Below, one piece after another: positions 41,897 through 51,463 of a DNA stretch of 64,000 nt. Source of the stretch: Flexivirga oryzae. Its GTDB lineage: Bacteria; Actinomycetota; Actinomycetes; Actinomycetales; Dermatophilaceae. The DNA lies in contig NZ_JACHVQ010000002.1 of assembly GCF_014190805.1 (NCBI RefSeq), forward strand, positions 186,001 to 250,000, written 5' to 3'. The notes below the pieces were generated by a model that did not search any database, was not told where the DNA came from, and saw only the letters and a list, made by a program, of their open reading frames with translations. A program made the translations under genes and the position numbers. Numbering within the stretch: the first letter of the stretch is position 1; each line of letters starts with the position of its first letter.

Positions 41897-42906
41897 TGCC
41901 GGACACCGAGTCGACGGCCCATCTCCGGCTGGACGAACTCACGGGCATCAGCTGGCGGCCGTTCCCGCGTGAGGAACTGCCAGACATCGCCGCGTTCTAC
42001 GCCGAGTGTGAGAGGTATGACGACAACCCCGAGCGCACCTCGCTGGAGAAACTGCAGGAGTTCTGGGACTCGCCGCGGTCGGTACCCGAGGAGGACACCC
42101 TCGTCGGGCGCGACCAGGACGGTCGTGTCGTCGCGACCGCCTGGGCCGGCTGCAACCGGGTGGTCACCGAGGGCCGCGGCGTCTACCTCGGCGGCGCCGT
42201 CCGGCCGGATCGGCGAGGTGAGGGTATCGGCGATGCCGTGCTGTCGTGGGAGCTGGCACACGGGCGGGCCTGGGACGACGCGACACGCCGCGAGGACTAC
42301 GGGCCGCTGGTGATGCTGCTGTCCGCTCCCACCGAGCAGACGGACGTTCGCGACCTGGCGACACGGCACGGGCTGCCCACCGAGCGCTACTTCTTCGAGA
42401 TGACGCGTTCCCTGGAGCAGCTGCCCGACGTACGCGATATGGACGGCGTCCACCTCACCGACTGGGATGCCAGCCGCAGCGACGAGGTGCACGTCGCCAT
42501 GGATGAAGCGTTCCGGGACCACTGGGGCCACACCGACACCACCCCGCAGATGTGGCAGGAGGAGATCGACTCGCATGCATTCCGCCCGGCGTGGACGGTG
42601 CTGGCGATCGACGACGCGACAGACCGCGTGGTCGGAGCCGCAATGAACTGCGCCTGGGAGCAGGACTGGGAACCACAGGGTTACACCGAGGGATACACCG
42701 ACCAGCTCGGCGTCCTGAGCAGCCACCGCGGGCGTGGCGTCGCAAAGGCGCTGCTGGCCGAATCCATGCGCCGCTTCAAGGAGTCCGGCATGCAAGCGGC
42801 CGGGCTCGGCGTCGACACGGCCAACGCGTCCGGTGCGCTGGGCCTCTACGAAAGGCTCGGCTACCGTCCGTCTGCCAGCACCTGCATGCACCAGCTGACC
42901 CGGTGA
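41896..42906 (+). CDS. Tandem GNAT acetyltransferase
   Basis: A 336-residue protein with two GNAT folds. The acetyl-CoA-binding loop of the first is VRPDRRGEGIGDA (near residue 104) and of the second is VLSSHRGRGVAKAL (near 275). Two-domain GNATs include mycothiol synthase and Eis-type drug acetyltransferases, but the sequence does not look like MshD to me. A GTG three bases upstream is an alternative start; the chosen ATG shares its first base with the stop of the VOC gene. Acceptor unknown; the pairing with a VOC protein is compatible with detoxification. Confidence 0.8.
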   Translation: MPDTESTAHLRLDELTGISWRPFPREELPDIAAFYAECERYDDNPERTSLEKLQEFWDSPRSVPEEDTLVGRDQDGRVVATAWAGCNRVVTEGRGVYLGGAVRPDRRGEGIGDAVLSWELAHGRAWDDATRREDYGPLVMLLSAPTEQTDVRDLATRHGLPTERYFFEMTRSLEQLPDVRDMDGVHLTDWDASRSDEVHVAMDEAFRDHWGHTDTTPQMWQEEIDSHAFRPAWTVLAIDDATDRVVGAAMNCAWEQDWEPQGYTEGYTDQLGVLSSHRGRGVAKALLAESMRRFKESGMQAAGLGVDTANASGALGLYERLGYRPSASTCMHQLTR

Positions 42907-42910
42907 CCGC

Positions 42911-43327
42911 TCACTGAACGCGCTGCCCACCGTCTCGCCGCAGCGCGCGGATCAGCGGCCGGCCGCCGACGAGCAGACCCACGAGCCCGACCGCTCCGAT
43001 GAGGAAGCCGCGGGTGCGGTGTTCGCGGTCCTGGTTGTGTGAGGGGTCGGACGGGTCGTACTTCACCGGCACCCGGTCGCCGACCTTCGCCTGACACGCA
43101 ACGTCAGTCGGGTAGCGGACGCCGCCCACGGAGAAGACGCCGTGGCCACTCTTGGCCGCCTTGCTCCTGCAGACGCCCTTCGAGGTCACGGTGGCTGTGG
43201 CGGTCGCCGTCTCGTGCCCGACCCGCTGGGACGCCACGATCCCGGAGACCACTCCGCCGATCGCCACTCCACCGAAGAACAGGACGAAAACCGTCGCTGC
43301 GAACCACAGCAGGATCCGACGAGCCAT
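42911..43327 (-). CDS. DUF3592-type membrane protein
   Basis: A 138-residue protein with an N-terminal membrane helix (near 5-30), a small extracytoplasmic beta domain containing two Cys residues (VCRSK and VACQAK, possibly a disulphide) and the DUF3592-like end YDPSDPSHNQD, followed by a second helix (near 105-122). Function unknown. A -10-like TAGAGT (minus strand, 43339-43334) lies six bases before the ATG, so a leaderless message is likely. Confidence 0.72.
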   Translation of the reverse strand: MARRILLWFAATVFVLFFGGVAIGGVVSGIVASQRVGHETATATATVTSKGVCRSKAAKSGHGVFSVGGVRYPTDVACQAKVGDRVPVKYDPSDPSHNQDREHRTRGFLIGAVGLVGLLVGGRPLIRALRRDGGQRVQ

Positions 43328-43417
43328 GCGCGGACTCTAGCCGGGTCATATGAGCGCGACTGCCACACACCGCCCCGGTCGATCGGCGCGGACCTGCCCT
43401 CCGGGCATGATGGGCAC

Positions 43418-45826
43418 ATGGCTCGCGACGTGACCGGCACCTATCGGCTGCAGCTGCACGCAGGCTTCACGTTTGCGGATGCGGCGACACAACTGGACTA
43501 CCTCGCGACCCTGGGTGTCTCCCACGTCTATCTCTCACCGATCCTGCAGGCGGCCCCCGGGTCGATGCACGGGTATGACGTGGTCGACCACTCGCGGATC
43601 AGCGACGAGCTGGGCGGACGTGGCGCGTTCGAGCAGTTCGCGACGGCGGCACACAGCCGGGGCCTCGGCATCGTCGTCGACGTCGTGCCCAACCACATGG
43701 CGATCAGCGCACCCGAGTCGCTCAACAAACAGCTGTGGGAGCTGTTGCGCGACGGGCGGGACGCGGCGACCGCGCACTGGTTCGACATCGACTGGAAGGC
43801 CGGCGGCGGCCGGATCGGCCTGCCGTTCCTCGGGAAACCGCTCGGGGAGGTGCTCGCCGACGGGGAGATCACCCTCGACCGGACCGGCGACGAACCGGTG
43901 CTGCGCTACTACGATCACAGCTGGCCGCTGTCGGTCGGCACCGACACCACCGACGATGTCGCCGAACTCCTGGAGCGACAGCACTACCGGCTCGCGCACT
44001 GGCGTGCCAAGGACGACGTCCTCAACTACCGACGCTTCTTCGAGGTGGACACGCTGATCGCGATCCGGGTCGAGCAGCAGGACGTCTTCGACGCCACCCA
44101 CGCACTGCTCCTGGAGTTGAACGACAAGGGCCTGATCGACGGCTTCCGCATCGACCACCCGGACGGTCTCGCGGACCCCACCGGTTACCTGGAACGCCTG
44201 TCCGACAAGCGATCTCGCGGCACGAAGGTCTGGATCGAGAAGATCCTCGAGCCCGGTGAGACGCTGCCGCGCGGCTGGAAGTGCGCCGGCACCACGGGGT
44301 ATGACGCGCTGCGCGTCATCCAGTCGGCGCTCGCCGATCCCGAGCCGGTGGCCACGCTGCGCTCGGCCTGGACGGCGGCCGGCGGGGATCCGGACTACAC
44401 GCACGCAGTCGACGTGGCGAAGCGGCACGTGATCAGCCGGTCGCTGCAGCCCGAGGTGTCCCGGCTGACCCGCCGCGCGGCGGAGGCTCTGCCAGACCTG
44501 GAAGCGGGCCGGTTGCGCGAGGCGATCGTCGAACTCCTCGTCGCCAGCCCGGTGTACCGGGCCTATGTCCGTCCGGGACACCGCACATCGAGCGTCGCGC
44601 ACGACCTGCTGGACGAGGCACACGCGACCGCCGTTGCGGCACGACCAGATCTGCGGGCCGAACTCGACGCACTGCAGCCGCTGACCATGCTCGGTGACGA
44701 GGGCGCGGCGGCCCTGGACTTCGCCGTCCGGCTCCAGCAGACCTGGGGCCCGGTGATGGCCAAGGGGATCGAGGACACGACCTTCTACCGCTGGGCCGAG
44801 TTCGTCGCCATGAACGAGGTCGGCAGCGACCCGAGCCGGGTGGGTGAGTCGGCGGCGGACGAGTTGCACACCTGGAGCACCCAGCAGCAGTCCAAGTGGC
44901 CGCTCACCATGACCACTCTGTCCACCCACGACACCAAGCGGAGCGAGGACGTTCGCGCACGGCTCATCGCGGTTGGGGGCGACCCCCAGTCGTGGCAGGC
45001 CATTTCGCGGGAGTCGCAGAAGGCCGCGAAGTCGGCCAAGGTCGACCCGCGCACCGCGCACTTCGTGTGGCAGACGCTCCTCGGCGTCGGCCCGATCGAC
45101 GACGAGCGGCTGAGCGGCTATCTGCGGAAGGCGCTGCGCGAGGCGAGCCTGAAGACGACATGGACCGACCAGGACCCGGCCTACGAGCAGCAGGTCATCG
45201 ATTTCGCGACGTCGGTGTCGGCCGGGGGCCCGGTGCGGGATGCGATCGATACAGCGATCGACCGTAATCGCAACAGCATTCGGGCGCTCACCCTCGGCGC
45301 CAAACTACTGCAGATGACGATGCCGGGAGTCCCCGACATCTATCAAGGGACCGAGCTGGTCGACCTTGCGCTGGTCGACCCGGACAACCGGCGGCCCGTC
45401 GATTTCGACGCACGTGCGGAGCTCCTGGTGGCTGACACGCCCACCGGCACCGACGCCGAGAAGCTGCACGTCGTCACGGCCGCACTGCATGCCCGACGAG
45501 CGCATCCACGCGTCTTCGGTCCGGAATCCTCCTACCGCCCGGCCGTTTCCAGCTCCGAGCACGTCGTGGGCTTCACCCGCTCCGCACCGCCGGGGCGGCT
45601 GACCGGGGCGATCGGCCGCGGCGGCCGGGAGACGTTCCTGGCCCTCGCGACTCGGGCGCCGGCACGCCTCGAACGGTCCGGCGGGTGGGCGGACGCAACC
45701 CTGGACCTGGCCTCCGGCGAGTGGCGCGACCACCTCTCCGACGTGACGCTGACCAGCGACGGCCAGCTCGCGGTCGCCGACGTGCTGCGTGACTGGCCGG
45801 TCGCGCTCCTGGAGCACCTGGTATGA
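43418..45826 (+). CDS. treY: Maltooligosyl trehalose synthase TreY
   Basis: An 802-residue GH13 enzyme that converts the reducing-end alpha-1,4 bond of maltodextrin into an alpha,alpha-1,1 bond. TreY hallmarks: TYRLQLHAGFTF at the N-terminus, YLSPILQA with PGSMHGYDVVDHSRI, VPNHMAI, DGFRIDHPDGLADP (catalytic Asp near residue 245) and KGIEDTTFYR. The ATG at 43418 follows a -10-like CATGAT (43406-43411) by six bases, indicating a leaderless transcript; the frame is open further upstream but only over the neighbour. The stop overlaps treZ by four bases. treX is not in the window. Confidence 0.95.
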   Translation: MARDVTGTYRLQLHAGFTFADAATQLDYLATLGVSHVYLSPILQAAPGSMHGYDVVDHSRISDELGGRGAFEQFATAAHSRGLGIVVDVVPNHMAISAPESLNKQLWELLRDGRDAATAHWFDIDWKAGGGRIGLPFLGKPLGEVLADGEITLDRTGDEPVLRYYDHSWPLSVGTDTTDDVAELLERQHYRLAHWRAKDDVLNYRRFFEVDTLIAIRVEQQDVFDATHALLLELNDKGLIDGFRIDHPDGLADPTGYLERLSDKRSRGTKVWIEKILEPGETLPRGWKCAGTTGYDALRVIQSALADPEPVATLRSAWTAAGGDPDYTHAVDVAKRHVISRSLQPEVSRLTRRAAEALPDLEAGRLREAIVELLVASPVYRAYVRPGHRTSSVAHDLLDEAHATAVAARPDLRAELDALQPLTMLGDEGAAALDFAVRLQQTWGPVMAKGIEDTTFYRWAEFVAMNEVGSDPSRVGESAADELHTWSTQQQSKWPLTMTTLSTHDTKRSEDVRARLIAVGGDPQSWQAISRESQKAAKSAKVDPRTAHFVWQTLLGVGPIDDERLSGYLRKALREASLKTTWTDQDPAYEQQVIDFATSVSAGGPVRDAIDTAIDRNRNSIRALTLGAKLLQMTMPGVPDIYQGTELVDLALVDPDNRRPVDFDARAELLVADTPTGTDAEKLHVVTAALHARRAHPRVFGPESSYRPAVSSSEHVVGFTRSAPPGRLTGAIGRGGRETFLALATRAPARLERSGGWADATLDLASGEWRDHLSDVTLTSDGQLAVADVLRDWPVALLEHLV

Positions 45827-47538
45827 AGCAGTTCCGCGTGTGGGCGCCGAATGCCCGGGACAGCGTCGAATTGGCGTTGGGCGACGCGCGGCTGCCGATG
45901 CGGCGCGAGGGCGACTGGTGGTGTCTGGAGGCGGATGCCCTCCCGGGCAACCGTTACGCCTTCGTACTCGACGGCGGCGATGAGCGGCCCGACCCGCGTT
46001 CGCTGTCGCAACCGGAGGGGCCGCACGCCCGCTCGGCCGTCGTCGACCTCGGCGCGCACGAGTGGACGGACGGCGACTGGACGGGCGTGCCGCTGCACGG
46101 CGGTGTGGTCTACGAGTTGCACGTCGGCACCTTCACCGCGGACGGCACGTTCGACAGCGCTGTCGAACGACTGGATCATCTTGCTGCACTGGGTGTTTCA
46201 CTCATCGAGGTGATGCCCGTCGCGTCGTTCCCCGGCTCCCGCGGCTGGGGGTACGACGGCGTGGCGCCATACGCCGTGCATGAGGTGTACGGCGGCGCAG
46301 CTGCCTGTCAGCGCTTCGTCGACGCCTGCCACGCGCGCGGGATCGGGGTGCTGCTCGACGTGGTCTACAACCACCTCGGTCCGAGCGGCAACTATCTGCC
46401 GGAGTTCGGCCCGTACTTCACCGACCACTACTCCACGCCGTGGGGCACGGCGGTCAATCTGGACGACCGCGGCAGCGACGAGGTGCGCGGCTACTTCATC
46501 GACAATGCGCTGATGTGGTTGCGGGACTTCCATTTCGACGGTCTGCGGCTCGACGCGGTGCACGAGTTGCACGACGGTCGCGCCGAGCACCTCCTGGAGG
46601 AGTTGGCGCGGCGGGTCGACGCCCTTTCCGGTGAGCTCGGCCGATCGCTGACCCTGATCGCCGAGTCCGACCGCAACGACCCGCGCACGGTCGCACCCCG
46701 TGACGACTCGGGCGCCGGACTCGGCCTGACCGGTCAGTGGTCGGACGACGTCCATCACGCGTTGCATGTGGCACTGACCGGTGAAACCCAGGGCTACTAC
46801 GCGGATTTCGCCGATCCGGATGCGTTGGCGAAGGTGCTGCGGACGCCGTTCTTCCACGACGGCACCTGGTCGAGCTTCCGCGGCCGGCACCACGGACGAC
46901 CGGTCGACCTGGACCGCACACCGGCGTGGCGGTTCGTCGCATCGCTGCAGACGCACGACCAGGTCGGCAACCGCGCGACGGGCGACCGCCTCGCGCAGCT
47001 GGTCAGCCCGGGTCGGCTCGCCGCCGGTGCCGCGTTGCTGCTGACGGCGCCATACACACCGATGCTCTTCATGGGCGAGGAGTGGGGAGCGTCGACCCCG
47101 TGGCAGTACTTCACCGACCACCAGGAGGCGGACCTCGCGCGCGCAGTCTCCGAGGGACGACGCCGCGAATTCTCTTCCCATGGATGGGATTCGGATGTGC
47201 CTGATCCGCAAGCGGTTTCGACATACACCGACTCCAAGCTGAACTGGGCCGAGCTGCAGGACGCCGAGCACGCACGGCTGCTCGACTGGTATGCCGCACT
47301 GATCCGGTTGCGACGTGCGGTGCCGGACTTCACCGCCGCCGACGCGCCACGGGTGTACCGCAACGGCGCAGCGATCCGGGTGCACCGCGGCAACCACGTC
47401 GTGGTGGCCAATCTGGGGTCCTACGAGGCGGCCATGCCCGGCGAGCTGGTGCTCGCCTTCGGCGCGGTGACCGGCGGCGACGACACCCCCGTGAACATCG
47501 GCCCGGACTCCGTCGCCATCGTGAGAACGGCTCCATGA
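45823..47538 (+). CDS. treZ: Maltooligosyltrehalose trehalohydrolase TreZ
   Basis: A 571-residue GH13 enzyme that releases trehalose from the product of TreY. An N-terminal carbohydrate-binding domain (FRVWAPNARDSVELAL) is followed by the catalytic barrel: WGYDGVAPYAV, LLDVVYNHLGPSGNY, FDGLRLDAVHEL (nucleophile Asp near residue 244), LIAESDRNDPR (acid Glu near 282) and SLQTHDQVGNRA. Both overlaps with neighbours are four bases, so treY, treZ and the next gene are translated together. Function: trehalose from glycogen or maltodextrin, for osmotic and stress protection. Confidence 0.95.
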   Translation: MKQFRVWAPNARDSVELALGDARLPMRREGDWWCLEADALPGNRYAFVLDGGDERPDPRSLSQPEGPHARSAVVDLGAHEWTDGDWTGVPLHGGVVYELHVGTFTADGTFDSAVERLDHLAALGVSLIEVMPVASFPGSRGWGYDGVAPYAVHEVYGGAAACQRFVDACHARGIGVLLDVVYNHLGPSGNYLPEFGPYFTDHYSTPWGTAVNLDDRGSDEVRGYFIDNALMWLRDFHFDGLRLDAVHELHDGRAEHLLEELARRVDALSGELGRSLTLIAESDRNDPRTVAPRDDSGAGLGLTGQWSDDVHHALHVALTGETQGYYADFADPDALAKVLRTPFFHDGTWSSFRGRHHGRPVDLDRTPAWRFVASLQTHDQVGNRATGDRLAQLVSPGRLAAGAALLLTAPYTPMLFMGEEWGASTPWQYFTDHQEADLARAVSEGRRREFSSHGWDSDVPDPQAVSTYTDSKLNWAELQDAEHARLLDWYAALIRLRRAVPDFTAADAPRVYRNGAAIRVHRGNHVVVANLGSYEAAMPGELVLAFGAVTGGDDTPVNIGPDSVAIVRTAP

Positions 47539-47993
47539 GAACGCTGCTCGTCCTGCATCACTCCCCCACGCCGCGGTTGCGCTCGCTGCTCGACGCGGTG
47601 CTCGCGGGCGCACAACACGAGGATCTACCGCCGCTCGAGGTGCACGTGGTCGAAGCGCTCCAGGTCACGATCGACGACTTCCTGTCCGCGGACGGCTATC
47701 TGCTCGGCACGCCGGCCAACTTCGGTTACATGTCGGGTGCGATGAAGCACGCGTTCGACTCGACCTACGACGACACCCGGGGCAAGGTGTCGCGCCGGCC
47801 GTACTCGTTCTGGATCCACGGCCGCTCCGACACCACCGGCGCGCGCCGGTCGCTGGAGTCCATCACGACCGGGCTCGAGTGGCGGCTGGCCGCGCAACCG
47901 GTGGAGATCCTGCGGGTCGAATCCGACGAGCAGCGCGAGGCGCTCACCGAACTGGGCGGCACCATGGCAGCCCTCGTCGCCGACCTCGGCTGA
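47535..47993 (+). CDS. Flavodoxin-like NAD(P)H:FMN reductase-type protein
   Basis: A 152-residue protein with a flavodoxin-like fold: LLVLHHSPTPRLRSLLDAV at the N-terminus (phosphate-binding loop), then GYLLGTPANFGYMSGAMKHAFD (near 53-75), typical of FMN-dependent reductases. Overlaps treZ by four bases. The operon with treYZ gives no obvious metabolic link, so its partner is unknown. Confidence 0.8.
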   Translation: MRTLLVLHHSPTPRLRSLLDAVLAGAQHEDLPPLEVHVVEALQVTIDDFLSADGYLLGTPANFGYMSGAMKHAFDSTYDDTRGKVSRRPYSFWIHGRSDTTGARRSLESITTGLEWRLAAQPVEILRVESDEQREALTELGGTMAALVADLG

Positions 47994-48044
47994 CGCCGCA
48001 CCCGCGACACCCGGGCACCCGCACAGCCGAAACTCAGGTGACGG

Positions 48045-49424
48045 TTGTCGGTCCCTCGTGGTCGACTGGCAGTTGTGTCTTTTACCCGCGTGCGCTCCGG
48101 ACTCCGGCAGCTGATCCCACCGACTCCGCTGTCGCAGCGGCTGGCGCTGCAGTCCCTGCTGTTCGCGACCGGGGAAGGGACATTTCTCACCGGCAGCGCG
48201 GTGTTCTTCACCCAGGTCGTCGGCCTGTCGGCCGCGCAGGTGGGCCTGGGCCTGACCGTCGCCGGCGTGGTGTCGTTCATCGTGGCCTATCCGGCGGGTC
48301 GCGTGGTCGACGTGCTCGGCCCGAAGCGCATGTGGTCGGTGGGCGCACTCGTGGGGGCGTTGATGTTCGGGCTGTGGCCGTTCATGAACGGCTTCGCGCC
48401 ATACCTGCTCATGGTGGTGGCCTTCGAGATCATCGGTAACGCGGGCGGCGCGGGCCGCAACGCCTACATCCTCGACGTCATGCCCGAGGCGGAGCGCGTC
48501 GAGACGCAGGCGTACATGTATTCCTCGCTCAACGTCGGTTTCACCCTCGGCGCCATCATCGGCGGCGTGGCGCTGGCCTTCGACAACCTCACGGTCATGC
48601 GCTGGCTCCCGTTGCTGACGCTGGCGATCGGAGTGCTCAACGCCTATTGGATCTCCCGGCTGCCACGCGCGTCGCACGACCTGCGGGTCGCCAACCGGGC
48701 GAAGCGAGCGGACCGCGATCCCACTGCGCGCCGCGAACGGATCCCGGGGAGAGGGCCGCTGCAGAACGTCGGGTGGATGGTCCTGAACCTCTTCGCCGGG
48801 ACGATGTTCACCAACCAGGTGCTGCTCAACGTGGTGATCCCCTTGTGGCTGGTCGAGGCGACCGACTCGCCGCACTGGCTGCTGGCCTGGCTGTTCGGCA
48901 CCAACACCGTCCTGTGCATCTTCCTCCCGGCATACACCTCGCGCGGGGTGCGCACGGTCGACCACGCGATCCGGGCGATCTGGATCTCCGCCGCCTTCTT
49001 CGTGCTGTCCTGCCTCATCACGATGGTCACGCACAGCACCACCGGGCTGCTCACGATCTTCCTGGTCTGGCTCGGGCACGTCGCCGTGACGGGCGCGGAA
49101 CTGGCGAATTCGGCCGGCAACTTCGCGTTCGCGTCGCTGCTGATGGACCCTCGCCGGCGCGGCGAATACGGTGGGGTCGCAGAGGTTTTCGGGACGCTCG
49201 GCGGGCGCTGGGCACCGGCGGCATACACCTTCCTGGCGCTGAGCTGGGGTGGCCCCGGCTGGCTGGTCATCGCGGGCATCGTGGTGGTCGCCGCCCTCGG
49301 CACCGGGCCCGCAGCACACGCTGCGGAACGCTTCATCCAGCGTGAGCTGCCGGGGACCAAGGCGGCCACCGTCAGTGCTGCCGACGGCCCGCTCCCGGCG
49401 ACCGACGATCCCCTCGTCGACTGA
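48045..49424 (+). CDS. MFS transporter
   Basis: A 459-residue transporter with about twelve membrane helices. Motif A appears as VVDVLGPKRMWSVGA between helices 2 and 3; ARNAYILDVMPEAER is typical of a drug-exporter-like branch. The start is uncertain: TTG at 48045 has AGGTGA four bases upstream, while a GTG at 48075 gives a shorter N-terminus before the first helix. It stands 66 bases before menD with the same orientation. Substrate unknown. Confidence 0.75.
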   Translation: MSVPRGRLAVVSFTRVRSGLRQLIPPTPLSQRLALQSLLFATGEGTFLTGSAVFFTQVVGLSAAQVGLGLTVAGVVSFIVAYPAGRVVDVLGPKRMWSVGALVGALMFGLWPFMNGFAPYLLMVVAFEIIGNAGGAGRNAYILDVMPEAERVETQAYMYSSLNVGFTLGAIIGGVALAFDNLTVMRWLPLLTLAIGVLNAYWISRLPRASHDLRVANRAKRADRDPTARRERIPGRGPLQNVGWMVLNLFAGTMFTNQVLLNVVIPLWLVEATDSPHWLLAWLFGTNTVLCIFLPAYTSRGVRTVDHAIRAIWISAAFFVLSCLITMVTHSTTGLLTIFLVWLGHVAVTGAELANSAGNFAFASLLMDPRRRGEYGGVAEVFGTLGGRWAPAAYTFLALSWGGPGWLVIAGIVVVAALGTGPAAHAAERFIQRELPGTKAATVSAADGPLPATDDPLVD

Positions 49425-49489
49425 CGATGTGGCTGGGCCGTCGCTCGCCGAGGAAGCCGTCACCGGCGGGCAAGGGGTGATGCGCGAAG

Positions 49490-51238
49490 ATGGCAGGCGT
49501 GAACCCTTCCACCGCCATCGCGACCGTGCTGCTGGACGAGCTCATCCGACAGGGTGTGCGGGATGTCGTGCTGGCGCCGGGCTCTCGCTCCGCGCCGCTG
49601 GCGTATGCCGCCGAGGCGGCGGAGCGGGCCGGGCGGGTCCGGCTGCACGTCCGGGTGGACGAACGGTCCGCGGCATACCTCGCTCTCGGGTTGGCGAAGA
49701 CCGCCCGTATGCCGGTCCCGGTCATCACCACCAGCGGCACCGCGGTGGCCAACCTGCACCCGGCCGTGCTCGAGGCGTCCCAGGGGTATGTGCCGCTCAT
49801 CCTGCTGACGGCCGATCGACCGCAGGAGCTGCGGGGCACCGGTGCCAACCAGACCACCGACCAGGTCAAGATCTTCGGCTCGGCAACCCGGTGGTTCCAC
49901 GAGTTCGGCACCCCCGAGCGTCGCGCCGGGCAACAGGGCATCTGGCGTTCGGTCATCGGCCGCGCCGTCGCGGAGTCGCGCGGTTACCCGTCCGGCGACC
50001 CGGGGCCGGTCCACCTCAACGTTCCGCTCCGCGATCCGCTCGTGCCGGATCAACTCGACGAGACCGACGTCGACTGGCCCGAGGGCCTGGACGGCCGGCC
50101 GCACGGTGAGGCGTGGCTCAGCCTGCGGCAGCCCGACTCGCACCCGCGTGGCGTGGTGACCGGTCCGGGCATCGCACCGGTGCCGCGCACCCTCGTGCTG
50201 CTCGGCCACCTGCCCACCCCCCACCACTCGTCCGAGCTGGCCGAACTCGCCGACGCGGCGGGCTGGCCGATCATGGCCGAGCCGTTCGGCGCCTACCGAC
50301 GTGGCCGGGTGACGCCTAACGGGCCGCTGGTGTTGCGCGCACACGACTGGGTCGACCAGCACCTCCCGGAGCGGGTGCTGGTCGGCGGGCGCGTCACATT
50401 GGACCGGGAGGTGGCGCGGCTGTTGCGCAATCCCGCCGTCACGGTCGAGTCCGTCACGCCGCTGACCTCGTGGGCGGATCCAGGACATGTGGTGCGCCGC
50501 GTCCACGACTGGGACGACATCGAGCGGAGCCATCAGGCCGTGGCGTCCTGCGTGGATCGCGCGTGGGCGTCGCAGTGGCGGACCGCCGGACAGGTCGTCG
50601 CCGCGGCGGCCGAGCCGCTCATCGAAGGCAGCTGGCCGAGCGGTCCCGCGATCGCACGCACCGTCGTGCACAACCTGCCCGCCGAGTCGGGGCTGTACCT
50701 CGGGTCGTCGAACACCGCACGCGACGTGGACCTGGCCCGCGACCCGCGCGAGATCATGCCCGGCGTCGTCGCGGTCGGCAACCGCGGACTGTCCGGCATC
50801 GACGGAGTCGTGTCCTCGGCAATCGGCTTCGCACTCTCCCGCGCCCCGCATCCGTCGTTCGCGCTGATGGGCGACCTGACCTTCCTGCACGACACCAACG
50901 CGCTGCTGATCGGCCCGCGCGAGCCACGCCCCGACCTGACCATCATCGTGATGAACGACAACGGCGGCGGCATCTTCGGAACACTCGAACCGGGTCGCGA
51001 GTCACTCGCCGGGCCGTACGAGCGTATCTTCGCGACGCCGACCGACACCAACGTCAGTGAGCTGTGCGCCGCACACCACATCGAGCACGAGTATGTCGCT
51101 CAAGCCGACGTCCTGGCCGAGCGGATCTCCCGGCCCGCCAAGGGGATCCGGGTGTGCGAGGTGCCGATCGATCGGGCCGGTCAGCGGGAGTTCCGCGCCG
51201 AACTCGCCGCCGCAGCGGCAGCAGCGCTCACCCCCTGA
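49490..51238 (+). CDS. menD: Menaquinone biosynthesis enzyme MenD (SEPHCHC synthase)
   Basis: A 582-residue thiamine-diphosphate enzyme that joins 2-oxoglutarate-derived succinyl semialdehyde with isochorismate, an early step of menaquinone synthesis. MenD motifs: VLAPGSRSAPLAYAA (near residue 24), VDERSAAYLALGLAK, TSGTAVANLHPAV, RPQELRGTGANQTTDQ, and the ThDP-binding GDLTFLHDTNALL and NDNGGGIFGTLEPG near the end. No other men genes lie in the window. The 225-base gap downstream holds a hairpin element and the promoter of the next gene. Confidence 0.96.
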   Translation: MAGVNPSTAIATVLLDELIRQGVRDVVLAPGSRSAPLAYAAEAAERAGRVRLHVRVDERSAAYLALGLAKTARMPVPVITTSGTAVANLHPAVLEASQGYVPLILLTADRPQELRGTGANQTTDQVKIFGSATRWFHEFGTPERRAGQQGIWRSVIGRAVAESRGYPSGDPGPVHLNVPLRDPLVPDQLDETDVDWPEGLDGRPHGEAWLSLRQPDSHPRGVVTGPGIAPVPRTLVLLGHLPTPHHSSELAELADAAGWPIMAEPFGAYRRGRVTPNGPLVLRAHDWVDQHLPERVLVGGRVTLDREVARLLRNPAVTVESVTPLTSWADPGHVVRRVHDWDDIERSHQAVASCVDRAWASQWRTAGQVVAAAAEPLIEGSWPSGPAIARTVVHNLPAESGLYLGSSNTARDVDLARDPREIMPGVVAVGNRGLSGIDGVVSSAIGFALSRAPHPSFALMGDLTFLHDTNALLIGPREPRPDLTIIVMNDNGGGIFGTLEPGRESLAGPYERIFATPTDTNVSELCAAHHIEHEYVAQADVLAERISRPAKGIRVCEVPIDRAGQREFRAELAAAAAAALTP

Positions 51239-51249
51239 CCCCTCTTCAC

Positions 51250-51316
51250 CGACAGGACACGAACGCACTCGAGAGGACACGAAAATCGGCTTCACGGGGC
51301 CGGTGCTTCGTGTCCT
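51250..51316. terminator. Hairpin element after menD (GACAGG/GAGAGG words)
   Basis: CGACAGGACACGAA (51250-51263) and CGAGAGGACACGAA (51270-51283) differ by one C/G swap. AGGACACGAA of the second pairs over ten bases with TTCGTGTCCT (51307-51316). Placed just after menD, it is a likely terminator. Between it and 51440 I see no gene; the promoter of the PucR-type gene must lie there, and a ribosome site GAAAGGTGAG precedes its GTG. Confidence 0.65.
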
Positions 51317-51463
51317 GTGGATGTGTTTTTGGTCCGTTCGGTCAGCCATGTGTCCGTTCGGGACAACTTCGACCGGCTTTTTGACCACGACCGCCACTTG
51401 TTCTGATCCCACTCGACCCGGCACCGTATATGAGAGATGATTCAGATAGCAGAAAGGTGAGTC